Shown here one piece after another: positions 38,324-48,893 of a stretch of 64,000 bases of DNA. Position numbers and translations under genes: made by a program. Below the pieces are notes generated by a model, which was given only the letters and a program-made list of their open reading frames with translations, made no database searches and was not told the DNA's origin. The number at the start of each line of letters is the position of its first letter. Position 1 is the first letter of the stretch. The DNA is from Armillaria gallica (taxonomy: Eukaryota > Basidiomycota > Agaricomycetes > Agaricales > Physalacriaceae): NCBI GenBank assembly GCA_037576215.1, contig JBANDB010000002.1:2666001-2730000 (forward strand), written 5' to 3'.

Positions 38324-38749
38324 ATGTCCGACGCGTCAACAGGAAAGGGCAAGCCAGTCCCAGAAGCTACAAGGCCTCCTTCTCTGCGACCCAGAACTCC
38401 TTGCTCGCGGAAACGGGTTTCGCAAGCCAGCTTTGCTTTATCCCATTCACCTCCAACAACAGACTCGGACGTGGAACGGGTTTGCAAGCGCCGGAAGGTG
38501 CTCGGCTCATCTCCACCGAGTCCCACTGATAGCTTTGCTTCCTCCGACTCGTTGGAGGAACCTCTAATATTCCAAACACCCTGCGAGTTCGAGTGCGATG
38601 ACGACCTTGCCATTGCTGCTATCCTCGACGAGCATGCCCACATTCACATCCCAGCAATGTCCACGCCAGAGAGGGCACCCGTACTCCAGGAAGGGTGTAG
38701 TCCGTGGTTGAAGAGGGCTGTGAGCCTTAGTCGACGAGGCGACGACTAA
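38324..38749 (+). CDS. Small Ser/Pro-rich hypothetical protein
   Basis: An uninterrupted frame of 141 residues starts MSDASTGKGKPVPEATRPP at the ATG at 38324 (context ACAATGTCC, favourable). It is rich in Ser, Pro and Thr, has a basic cluster VCKRRKVLG that could be a nuclear signal, and an acidic stretch FECDDDLAIAAILDEH. The C-terminus is WLKRAVSLSRRGDD. A spliced 5' untranslated exon is possible. I do not recognise the family. Earlier in-frame codons extend the open frame to 38114, but the residues there look like chance coding. Confidence 0.5.
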   Translation: MSDASTGKGKPVPEATRPPSLRPRTPCSRKRVSQASFALSHSPPTTDSDVERVCKRRKVLGSSPPSPTDSFASSDSLEEPLIFQTPCEFECDDDLAIAAILDEHAHIHIPAMSTPERAPVLQEGCSPWLKRAVSLSRRGDD

Positions 38750-39539
38750 CGGTGAGTATTTTCAACTCTAACGAACTGGGCTGGACTGACGAATCTTACA
38801 GATGTAGTATTTTTCTTTTGGGACTGGTTTGTACTCTGTTACTACATGCTACTGCGATTTGTATTATACTCGTGCATTACTATGATTATACCATTATCGC
38901 CGCACTCCTTCAAGTTCGTCTGACTCCGAGTTCCTGGAAATTTCTCACCTACGGCGCTGTTTCATAAAGTATTAGCGAGCGGGAGCAAGGCGGGGTCATC
39001 CCTCGGGGCCGATACGCCTCGACCAAAGCGTTACCTGGTCGTGATGTCAATACCGCAGACTGCCTAAAAGGATCCACGCGAGTCGAACCTTTCAGAGCGA
39101 ACATGCTAGGCTTTGATAGTGACTGCTGACGTTTCAGACAGCTGGACGTCGTTCTTGTAGGCAAAACCCGACGTCGCTTGGTCTTCATTGGCATCAGTCA
39201 GTTTCCATCGTGCTTCTAATCAGTAACTAAGGCTTTTCTATAGATGCATCAGGATCAAATTGCAGCCATGCGAATTTCAAGTCGCGACTTGCTATTCGGC
39301 TTGCCGTTGCCATATCCAATGTTAGCCTTTCGCGGAGTGGAGAGTACTTTCTCACCCATGCTTTTTTTTTGAGTCCGACGCACGTTTTCAGAATTCCCCG
39401 TAATGAGCAAGCGAATACATAAAATCATCTCGAACTCCAAATGAACAAAATGAACCAGTAAAGAGGTCCTGATCACCCTATGTTGACCAGCCTTGTGCAA
39501 ACGATTCCTCACCGCAAATACCTATAGCCTCCGCTACCA

Positions 39540-40656
39540 CAAGCAAGCTTCTTCACCGTTCACCTCCGCATACTCCTAGTCTTCGTCCCGTGTTCCACCT
39601 CATCATGCTCGTAGACTCCTCTTAACGTCAGATTCACTGTCACTGTCTCTGTTCCCGGCGTTGGTTTTATTGCGCGCGCGCTGCGTGCGGGATACTATGA
39701 CATGTGTCCTCTTCCTGTGTTAGACGAGGGTCTGGTGCTTTGACGACTTTGGTTCTCTATTATCTGAAGTGTGTACAAGTGAAGAGGGCAGAGACTGACA
39801 GCAATTGGACGAACAGCTGAGAAATTCTTCGCAAGCTTTCACGGCCTTTGGTCACTTGAGTGGAGAGTGGGTTTGGCTGGAATGCGATGATTGGCGACGT
39901 GTTTTATAATACCTTTCAGGGTCCGAGTACTCTGGGACACTATCTTATCGATATCATGAGGTGTTTCCGGATGCTTCCACAGCCTTCGACTCGTGTGTGC
40001 TAAAGCAGCGAGCGCCATCATTTATCTGGTTATTACTTGCTCGGATTGTACCGGGTCGGAGCCCCTGCCCACCGCCTGTTCGTTGTATTCTACCTTTATC
40101 TTTGTAATAACTGGTCTTCTCAACGCCTCTGCAACTGAAGATGGCCCTGTGCTCGGTCTTTGGAACCTGCGACGTAGATTTTATTTGTGCGAAAGAATGC
40201 TCTCTGGTGCTTGTGAGAACGGCATGTGATAATGATACCACTTGATACCAGTATGATATTGTGCCAATGATAAGGATACCCATCACCGGGCGCCTACGAT
40301 ATGATTCTCCCGAGGTAGCACTAACAGTATCTCGCACATAAAGCATGTGGCAGGCTGATATAATTAAATATTCAATGACTTCAGAAATCAGTGGACGAAT
40401 GTCGTTTGCTGGGTACCGATGTGGTCAACTGCAGCCTAAGACCACGTTCAATTTCGTTTGGTGAACCTCGCGGAGAATATGCAGACTGAGACGGCTTCTT
40501 TGCACCCTGATATAAGCGCCAGGATCTGGTCATATGGTACGGCGAACAGAATAGCTCCCTTGCGGGTTCACAGAACCAGTATTGAATTGAGCAGTGCGTG
40601 CCTTATATATCAGCACAGCCCAGAGAGATCGGCGCTCATTCAACAAATCCACCGCC
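39540..40656 (+). repeat. Upstream module of array unit 1
   Basis: This segment precedes the first class A BTB gene and recurs before the others (about 46560-47500 and 56000-57132). Shared blocks include GGCTGGAATGCGATGATTGG, GAGTACTCTGGGAC, TTATCGATATCATGAG and TTCAATTTCGTTTGGTGAACC. On the minus strand copies 1 and 2 keep an open frame reading MMALAALxxTxRRLWK and DIDKIVSQSTRTLxGIIKHV; copy 3 is broken. Whether it encodes a small protein is unclear. Confidence 0.75.
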
Positions 40657-41522
40657 ATGTCCTACGTATCCCTCGATGAGCCGTCAGATCCAACGCCGAT
40701 GTCACCGTCGCCCAGTCGCAGCCAGGAATATTACTGGGAGAACATCGTTCTACAGGTAACTCTGCTTTGAGGCGTGATGATAGACATGTCATTTATGACA
40801 CCTGTAGGTCGAAGATACCCTCTTCCGAATACCAAAGCAGCATTTAGTCGGAAAGTCGGAGGCATTTGATTCGATGTTATCTTTGCCTCAAGGTGGCAGC
40901 GAACTCGAGGGCTTCAGCGACGATAGGCCCATCCAGCTGTCGGGTATCAAGAAAATCGACTTTGAACGACTGCTTCAGGTTCTTCATCCAGTGTAAGAAC
41001 CTATCAATTGAATGCAGGACACCTTGACGAAAGCATAACAGAGATACCACGAAACAGCTTGAGTTGTCCGTAAATGGCTGGGTGTCCGTTCTCGCGCTCT
41101 CCAGCCTATGGCGAATGACGGTGCGGAAAATTGCCATCGAACATCTGACGAGGAGTTTATCTCAGATATCTCCCGCGGATAGGATCGTTCTTGGCAGAAA
41201 GTATTCAGTTGCACAATGGATTTCTTCCGGATGTGAGGAACTCGCAAGTCGTGTAGAATCGGTGTCCCTCGAAGAAGGGGAAAGGGTCGGTTTGGGTACG
41301 GCGCTGAGAATTGAACACATACGAGAGTCACTTTTCATGGTTGGTAATCAACAACAAGCCACTGGTTCATGCTACTGTAATTATTGTGGTAGGAACCGCA
41401 CCTTTCGCGGAAATCCTACTTCAGGGCCGCCATTCGACTCTCATGTGGTGAAGGAGAAAGCGGGTGAAGCTTTCGAAGCCGAATTAAAAGAAGTCGAGGC
41501 AGAAGGAGCCGGGTTTGAGTAA
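40657..41522 (+). CDS. BTB/POZ domain protein, class A, copy 1
   Basis: Three exons (40657-40755, 40808-40992, 41042-41522) give 254 residues. The BTB domain covers YYWENIVLQVEDTLFRIPKQ, HLVGKSEAFDSMLSLPQG, DRPIQLSGIKKIDFERLLQV, then VNGWVSVLALSSLWRMTVRK and the helical tail SPADRIVLGRKYSVAQWIS. BTB proteins dimerise and commonly dock substrates to CUL3 ubiquitin ligases; this Agaricomycete class has no proven partner. A Cys-containing insert, SCYCNYCGRN, precedes the conserved end GPPFDSHVVKEKAGEAFEAEL. Splice sites are GT-AG and no stop interrupts the frame, so the copy looks intact. It is the first gene of tandem unit 1. Confidence 0.85.
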
Positions 41523-42227
41523 CATGCATCAGAGATGATATCGTTACGTTTACGCAATAAAGAAGTCCTCCTTCGTACTAATTGCCTCGATTTAGCGCAT
41601 GATACATCATGCAGCCATGACTCGGTAAGATACCTGAGTCCTGCCAGTGAGTATCATCACGCGACTACATCTGCGGGGAGGCCATCTGTGATGACAGGGG
41701 ACTAGTGGTAGCAGTGGTAGTAGTATTCTCACTGATAAACGGTCCCTAGTAGTGCGAATACAATAAGCAGTCGCTATAATTTGGCTCCAGACAAGACGCC
41801 TGTCCGAAGTATGTATTCTTTCAGTTGAAAGTTATATTCCTGGGTGAAGGGGAAGCACTAAGAAATATCATCACGACATGGTAACAAGTATAAAACTCAC
41901 CAAATCTGAAGGAGGAACTTTCGCATAGTGAACGCAGTGGCAAAGGGGAATCACGGTCCGGCAGCTCCAGTCTAATTCTCACGCCATTGACGCGTTCCGG
42001 CTCATGTTCGGTGCCTGTGGAGAGGTTATGTCCCGATTTGTACATAGTTCATACATACGCATTGGCCAATCAGAAATCAATATGTCTTAGGCAGTTTGTT
42101 CTCACGTCGATATATCTGGCAACGGTACACGCGCGTTCCGATTCCATCACTGCGATAATAGCCCCGCGACGCGTCTCGCTCAAGGTTTGTTGCTGCGCAT
42201 TTATATCCCTGTCAACCTGACTACAAC

Positions 42228-42500
42228 ATGGCTGGTGGCCATGGCGGTGCTCGTGCTGGGGCGTGGCGAAAATCAAAGGGAGCCCGGCCTGATTCTGTCG
42301 CTTATGCACCCTCAGTTCAAGATACAACCGGCAAATTTGCTATCAAATCAAAAGGTGTTGGGCTCGGAAACGGAGTGCATGGGCTCTTCAAGCAATCTCA
42401 ACACTTTGAGAAGCCTAAAACAGTAGATTCAGACCTCGATGCCAATTCCAGCCTCACACGGCGCATACCAATCCACCTCGTGGATCTTCCGACATCATGA
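42228..42500 (+). other. Open frame inside the TIR element
   Basis: A 90-residue frame begins MAGGHGGARAGAWRKSKGA. A TTTATATCC sequence lies about 30 bases upstream. It resembles no transposase. Another frame of 86 residues follows immediately in a different phase (42497-42757, ending NHPKPTRSRSKYV). The two could be parts of one spliced cargo gene, or chance. Confidence 0.25.
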
Positions 42501-42929
42501 TAAACAATCTCCCAACATCGCTTCCATTGCCGTTCCGGCCACCTTTGATGCCAGGATCATCGGTATCATTGAAGTCACACGGCGGTGGATCTATGAATTT
42601 TACTGGCTTGAAAAAAGGAAGGCAGCAGAAGAAGCGCTGCCGTGCCGGTGTTGAAGCATCGTGTTCTCTTATGAACATGTACAAAGGCTCTGGTAAAGCA
42701 ACGCTATGCATCTGTAATCATCCCAAGCCTACTCGTAGCCGAAGCAAATATGTATGACTGTGATAAACACTGGACTTAGATATTATGTCAACAGATATTC
42801 AGATTTACTGTGACATAGCCATGATATAAGTACTGGGTGTTGAGATTCATAATAAACAAGCTCCATTCATTTGAAGGCCCTATTTTCTGTTGATATTGAC
42901 AAGAGTTTCCGTGAATGCGACAAAACGAG

Positions 42930-43022
42930 GGGGAAGAAAAAGCCCGGAGCAAGGTTCGAACGGGTGACCGGCAAAATGGATCATACAAAGGCACACAAAC
43001 TAACGCTTACGCCAAAGCACCT
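42930..43022 (-). ncRNA. tRNA-like sequence with Pol III boxes inside the TIR element
   Basis: On the minus strand, TGGCGTAAGCG matches an A box and GTTCGAACC a B box about 55 bases later, followed by a TTTTT run that could terminate Pol III. The T arm and acceptor stem do not pair well, so this is not a functional tRNA gene. It may be a tRNA pseudogene or the head of a SINE. Confidence 0.35.
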
Positions 43023-43102
43023 TGATTAATCTTGAAAAGACGCTCCCTACGGTCGCGTCAGCTTGAAAACTTGAAAACTTGAATCCTCCACAGACATAAC
43101 AC

Positions 43103-44424
43103 ATGAGCCCGCGTTCCTTACCTGAACCACCATCATCGGATTCATCCCCACGTGCACGTCTGCGTATTACCGACAAAAGTCGAGTCACACACTGGCAGCA
43201 GTTGGAGTTTTTCGTGGTGAGCCTACCCACTCAAGAGTTCATGTATATCCAGATCTCATGTTTGGCAGGCTACCGACGTGAAAAATCGTCTCATGACAGC
43301 CATTCCTCCAGAACTTGTGCTAGAAATCCTGGCATACATAAATGGATGCCACGATGATCTTAGAGCATGCTGCCTTGTCTGTCGCGCTTGGCATCGGCTT
43401 GCCCAGCCATTTATCTTCTCCGAACTATCCCTGTCCCTCGAATCGCATTGCCACCCTTGGAACCGAAAGTTTGCCACGTATCCTCACCTTGCCCAATATG
43501 TTACCACCCGCGACATTGGAACTCCTACGCCGGCTCCCAAATATCAAATACTTGAAAATACACGACTTTTACTTGCCGAGCGAGAGGGAGATAGAGGTTC
43601 TATGTCATTTCATGCTACTGGAGTGGCTCGAAATGTATGAGATGGTGTTCAACGAAGCAGCGGATTTGTTGGACCTCATATCGCAGTCGGTCAATCTGAA
43701 GGTTCTCCATATCAGGGACATGGAGGTCGTAAGTCATACTGATGAAGACTTGATTGGTCCCACACTCCATGATCACGTCGACGCCGTCTCGAAACGGCTA
43801 AGGATTCTCAAACTCCAAGACCCCACTGCAAGTTTGTATATCTTCTCCTGGCTTTCAGGAGCAGTCTTTGATCTCAGTGATCTCAGTGACTTCACTTTGT
43901 CTTGGGGATGTTTGCCGAAAAACCGCCAGTCTCCCCTGCCTGGGCAACTTTCTTCTCAGGTTGATCCCTTTGTCAGTATTGTTGGCGCTGGGACCAAGCA
44001 TCTACGACTTAACATCGAAACGTCGGAGCTCGACGCCAATTTCAACGTCAAGGTGAGTAAAACAGCCTTCTTGAGCAGCCATCTTTGTTCAATATGCACC
44101 CAGAGCATTTCATCTCAGTGAGAGCGTTGAGCAGCTTTACAACGCTAGAAACCCTCAACGTCGACTCAATAAGTCGTTATATCAACAATAACGCCCGACG
44201 TCTAGTTGACATCGAGCGTCTTCTTCGCCACCTCATGCTTCCATGCCTTCGGAAAATATGTGTCACGATGCGCTTCACCCTGAACACTGCTGACGATCTC
44301 CCATCCTACAAAGAACTTCCTTTGTGGGCTAGTCTCGATGGACTCCTCACCAGTTCGAAGTTTCCGTCTTTTCAGCAGCTCAAGTTAATCATCGACGTGG
44401 AGAGTCTCCATTGGGATGCTCACT
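43103..44424 (+). pseudogene. F-box/LRR-type protein gene, copy 1, broken
   Basis: Homologous to the intact copies at 48894 and 60422. The F-box is readable (NRLMTAIPPELVLEILAYI, LRACCLVCRAWHRLAQPFIF). Then about 80 bases coding RLKLWGGNW and the following residues are missing, which shifts the frame between NMLPPATLELL and the upstream part. A further 10-nt loss removes CTATATGCTA at the exon end near 44050. The start ATG used by the other copies is GTG here. The 3' end stops at GATGCTCAC and runs directly into the class B BTB sequence, losing the C-terminal 70 or so residues. The gene cannot make the normal protein. Confidence 0.85.
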
Positions 44425-45328
44425 CTCGTCGATCTGCCCCTTCTTTCTTGAACATGCAGGACGAGAAAAACGATCCGGACTCCTTTTAACCCTCTTCGCT
44501 CTACAGCGAAGCATCTGATATCGTATCTGACGTACAGAAGAGGTCAGAAGAGGTGTCGAAGTTCAGAAATGTGAACTTTTATTGGGAGAACAGCACATTT
44601 TTAGTTGAGTGTGACTTTCGCTCTTCGAATCGAGAACTGACAAGGCCCTAGGTTGAGGATGAGCTATTCCGCGCACCAAGATACCAGTTCATCAAGCATT
44701 CAGAGACCTTCAAGGCCGTGTTCACTTTGCCCCAGGCAGATGCCGACGCCGTCGAAGGCAACACCGACGACAAACCTATCCACTTATATGGTGTCAGCAA
44801 AATTGACTTTGAGCGGCTGTTGAACTTCATGTACCCTCTGTACGGTTGTCACTGCTTGACTTTGTTATTTGATCTCATGCATGTGTAGGGACATTCTACT
44901 TGCCGAGAAAAGAAGAAGGCCGCTAGAAGAATGGATATCAATCTTGAAACTTTCCACGATGTGGGTGATGACGGAGATACGCGACAGCGCTATCTCACAC
45001 ATGATGGAGCGCCATCTAGAGATTGAGGTAATGAAGCGAATCACTTTGGGAAGGAGTTGTCACTCTGGTTAATTAAGACGGAGGGGTGACTGAGCAGCAG
45101 GCGAGGCTTCTTGGCTGGGAAATAGTGCTGCGTATCCAATGGGTACGGGACAAACTGATTGTTGGTAAATGTTCATACTCTTTTGGCGAAAATGAATTAC
45201 GAGAAGCGGCGACGAGCGTATTCCGTGTGAATTCGAAGGCAGAGAGGTCGTTTGAGTCGGAGATTTTCGACCCGAAAGCGCATAAAGTTCTAGGAGGGAT
45301 GGGCACTGGCAGAAGAGGGAGGAAGTGA
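44425..45328 (+). pseudogene. BTB/POZ protein gene, class B, copy 1, broken
   Basis: The sequence follows the intact copy at 50584 closely: ATG at 44455, NVNFYWENSTFL, DELFRAPRYQFIKHSETFKA, KPIHLYGVSKIDFERLLNFMYPL, EEWISILKLSTMWVMTEIRDS, ending FDPKAHKVLGGMG. Three lesions are visible: an early TAA at 44487-44489, a changed intron donor (GTTGAG where the intact copy has GTGAGT), and a 32-base loss near 45058 that removes VPALVRSG and shifts the frame. Its 5' end is fused to the truncated F-box gene. Confidence 0.85.
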
Positions 45329-45329
45329 A

Positions 45330-45810
45330 TCCCGAGCGAATGAACTATGAATCGCCGCCAGAACTCCGCGACAGCATCCTACCACAAACGGTCGTCAATA
45401 TCGATGGTGTTGTCCATGGCCCAAGTCTGTACCCCGCATTCCTTGATAATTATTTTCTTCATTCCATTCGGCCTTACTCGCTTCGAAAGAACTACAGCTA
45501 CGGGCAAGTTCGCGAATCTGGCTTTTCCTTTTTTTTCAGAGCAACTTGTGCCTCAGTCCACGCTGCCGTGCACAGAGAGAGGATAGTCTGGGAAGAAGGA
45601 CCATATGTTCGTGAAACAAAACGTGCAGGATTTTTCGGTGATTCAGCTTGTTCGGCACGTAATCAACACGTAATTGAGAAATTATTTCTGACCATTCTTC
45701 ATTCTAGGTCAATGCTCTAGTCAGTACTTGCCAGGAGCACTTGGACAAACAGCAAGTGCGCGATGAAGAAGTAGCAAGATCTGTTCTCAACAAAATAGGT
45801 TTGGGATAAC
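45330..45810 (+). pseudogene. Decayed module M, copy 1
   Basis: Begins near MNYESPPELRDS and continues SYGQVRES, RERIVWEEGPYVRETKRAG, then, after an ATTCTAG acceptor, VNALVSTCQEHLDKQQ and RSVLNKIGLG. The same order occurs at about 54770 and 63290 with frames broken differently. I do not recognise the ancestral protein. Confidence 0.5.
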
Positions 45811-45811
45811 A

Positions 45812-46503
45812 ATGAGCAGGAATTGCGAGGTATTGGCATTAGTCCAATACGGCGGTGTAGATCTGGACGGAACCGGCGCGATATATTATTCAGGATGTTG
45901 CTCGGACTTATCCACGTGGCTTCATTTGTCGACTTTCCTTCTCCTCACTTTTCCACTGCTTATACGCTCGCTATCCATACTCCCGGAAGACGACGAGAAA
46001 GCCGTTGTTACTGAGACTCTGACGGCATACCTGAACGGAGTAGCCCTTGAGGCTCTGGTACATGGTGAGCACAATCGGAGACATAAATGCATTCAGTACT
46101 GACCGAGTTGCTGCAGGAATGTATACGTCTCTTGTTGGTGTGACACTTTGGTACATCTGTACGACATGAACAAACCTCAATACCCTACTCAATCACTGAC
46201 TCCGATGGAGTCTTCAATCCACCATCCACCTATCGAAGAGTCACGCAAGCAGGGTGTCGATCTCAGTGTGCTCATGTACCTCTTCACCCCGTTCAACTCG
46301 GAATATGATGGTCTTCGATGCGGTCTCAACTTGATGTCTCTCGGAGGGACGCGCAGAATGGCACACCGTACTATACATTTGCCAATGCAGACGATACGAC
46401 CCTGTGGGCAATTTCGGGAGGAGCAACAGGCGCGAACATTCCTATTGCAGACTCTATTTGGTGTGTGGGAGAAGAACAGTTTGACTCGATCACCACATGT
46501 TGA
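45812..46503 (+). pseudogene. Truncated multi-spanning membrane protein gene, copy 1
   Basis: Reads WLHLSTFLLLTFPLLIRSL, ETLTAYLNGVALEALVHG, then, after a CTGCAG acceptor, MYTSLVGVTLWYICTT, and further on degenerate VLMYLFT and GGATGANI-type blocks. These match the first membrane segments of the large Agaricomycete family of 7-TM-like hypothetical proteins (ADxIWxWRCWVVW type). Later segments are absent and frames are interrupted. Confidence 0.5.
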
Positions 46504-46559
46504 CCAGCATTTCTTCGTCCCTCGCAAACACCTCGCAGCGTCTCTGTAAAGTATCCACG

Positions 46560-47500
46560 CTAAACCCTGCGTCCTCTTCTTCTGCTGTGGAATTAGACGA
46601 GGGTCTGGGGCTTTGACGACTTTGGTTGCCATCTATTGTCTAAAGGGTGTGTGAATGAAGAGGACGGATACTGATAGCAATCGGACGTACAACTGAAATA
46701 TTCTTGGCAAGCTTTCGCGGCCTTTGGTTAAGTGTAGGATGGGTTTGGCTGGAATGCGATGATTGGCGACGTGTTTTATAATGCCTCGCAGGGTCCGAGT
46801 ACTCTGGGACACTATCTTATCGATATCATGAGGTCTTTCCAGATACTTCCACAGCCTTCGAGTGCGTGATAAAGCAGCAAGCGCCATCATTTATACAATT
46901 CACCGACACTGGTTTGCTTTCTCGGAATTTGCCGGGACGACAAGGCATTCTGCGTACTGTCTATTTTCTTGTTGATATCTCGTCTTCCCAGCGCCTCTGC
47001 AGCTGAAGATCTCGGACCTAATTGAAGCGTAGATTCTATTGGAGCGAAGGAATGTTCTCCGTTGTCTGTGAGAATGGCATGTGACGACTTATATCAGTAT
47101 GATATTTAAATATTGTGCAGCGATAAGGATACTCATCACCGGGCGCCTGCGACATGATTCTCCCAAGGCAACACCAACAGTATTCCAAACATAAGGCTCG
47201 TGGATAATAGAAGGAAAATTCAATGACTTCACTGTTCAGTGAACGAATGTTATTTGCTGGGCGCCGATGTGGCACTGAACTGCTATCTTGACCACGTTCA
47301 ATTTCGTTTGGTGAACCTCGTGGAGAACACGCAGACTGAGACGGCTTCTTTGCATCCTGTAAGCGCAAGGATCTGGTCATATGGTGTCGAACAGAATCGC
47401 CCTCTTTCATGGTCACAGAACCAGTATTGAATTGGGAGTGCATGCCTTATATATTAGCCCAACCTAGAGAGATTGGCGCTCATTCAACAAATCCACCGCT
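46560..47500 (+). repeat. Upstream module of array unit 2
   Basis: Second copy of the segment at 39540-40656, marking the start of unit 2. The minus-strand frame MMALAALSRTRRLWKYLERP is open here (46633-46890). Confidence 0.75.
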
Positions 47501-48383
47501 ATGTCCTACGTATCCCTCGATGAGCCGTCAGATCCAGCACCATTGTCACTGTCCCCCAGTCGCGACCAAGACTATTACTGGGAGACTATCGTTCTACAGG
47601 CCACGCCAATTTGAGTCGCGATGATAGGCATGTCATTCATAAGGCTTGTAGGTCGAAGATACCCTCATCCGAGTACCAAAGCACCATTTAGTTGGAAAAT
47701 CAGAAGTGTTTGACTCGATGTTATCATTGCCTCAAGGTAAAAACGATCCCGAGGGTATTAGTGACGAGAAGCCCATCCAGCTCGCGGATATCAAGAAAGT
47801 CGATTTTAATCGATTGCTTTAAATTATTTACCCAATGTGAGAGATGTACTCTTCAGTGATTGTAGGAGGTGCTGACATCAGACAACCACATAACAGAGAC
47901 AACATGAGACTACCTGACTTATCCGTAAATGGATGGGTGTCCGTTCTCGCGCTCTCCAGCCTATGGCGGATGTCAGTACGGAAAACTGCCACCGAGCGTT
48001 TGACGAGCAGATTATCGCAGATATCTCCTGTGGACAGGATCCTTCTCGGCAGGCGGTATTCAGTTGCGGACTGGATTTCTTCTGGATACGAAGAACTCGC
48101 AAGTCGCGCAGGAGTGGTGTCCCTCGATGAGGCGGAAAAGGTTGGTTTGGGTACGGCGTTGAGGATTGAACACGTACGAGAGTCACTTTTCACGGCCCCG
48201 GGCCGTAATCAACAAAACCAGGGTTCATATTACTGTAATAATTGTCGTACTTACCACTGCGGCAGTGGACCAGTGCCATCTCCAGGGCCACCATTCGACG
48301 CGCAGTTGGTGAAGCAGAAGGTGGGATCATTTTTCGAAGCCGAGTTGAAAGACGTCAAGGCGGAAGGGGCAGGGTTTGCGTGA
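47501..48383 (+). pseudogene. BTB/POZ protein gene, class A, copy 2, with nonsense codon
   Basis: Starts MSYVSLDEPSDPAPLSLSPS and follows copy 4 (58919) closely. The codon corresponding to CAA in LLQIIYP is TAA at 47820-47822, ending the frame inside the BTB domain. The first intron donor is GCCACG where copy 4 has GTAACG. The third exon is still open: VNGWVSVLALSSLWRMSVRK, the insert YYCNNCRTYHCGSG, and the end FFEAELKDVKAEGAGFA. A truncated BTB peptide could be made but not the normal protein. Confidence 0.82.
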
Positions 48384-48893
48384 TGTTGTTACGTTTTTTG
48401 TAATGAAGTCTTTTCCATACCGATTGTATCGATTGATCGCATGATACACCCATTATACAGCCGTGGCCCGTAACTCGGTAAGATGCCTGCCAGTAAGTAT
48501 CATCACGCGACTACATCTGCTTGACATCTGCGGGGGCTCGCTCTCTGTAATGATAGTGAGCTAAGCAGCAGTCACCCTGGTAGACGATCCATAGAGTGCG
48601 AATAATTCGAAAACAATAAGCGGTAATCTGGATGCAGACATTCAATTTGTTTCGCGCATCCTCTCGGAGTGTTGGAAAGGACCGGGAATCACGGACCGGA
48701 AACTACAGTCTAATTCTCACGCCATTGACGCGTTCCTTACCAACCACCATCGACCATCGCATTCATCTCCACGCGCACGTCGACAAAAATCGGCTTTCTC
48801 ACACTTGCGGCAGTTGGAATCTCTCATGGTGAGCTTGCCTACTCACGAGTTCATCTGTATCCAGGTCTCATGTTTGGCATTCAAGCTATCGGC

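Larger units (their letters stand above)
41999..43109. mobile_element. 1,111-bp non-autonomous TIR element with 8-bp target duplication (hAT-like)
   Basis: The element starts GGCTCATGTTCGG and ends with the reverse complement of GGCTCATGTGTTATG; about 24 bases of TIR match with about six differences, both reaching CTGTGGAG. It is flanked by CGCGTTCC at 41991-41998 and 43110-43117. The homologous sites in units 2 (near 48,730) and 3 (near 60,255) read GACGCGTTCCTTA without insert, which proves insertion. An 8-bp duplication with short TIRs suggests the hAT superfamily. No transposase is present. Confidence 0.9.

Noticed and set aside
42941..43022. Functional tRNA gene
   Set aside because: A and B boxes exist, but the T arm and acceptor stem do not pair.
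41999..43109. Helitron or LTR origin for the unit 1 insert
   Set aside because: It has inverted ends and an 8-bp target duplication. Helitrons make none, and no LTR or reverse transcriptase is seen.
43342..44121. 259-residue open frame as a separate gene
   Set aside because: Its first 50 residues are an out-of-frame reading of the F-box. The rest is the LRR part after the deletion, so it belongs to the broken F-box copy 1.
46189..46632. 147-residue minus-strand open frame
   Set aside because: It is antisense to the decayed membrane protein module and shows no family resemblance.
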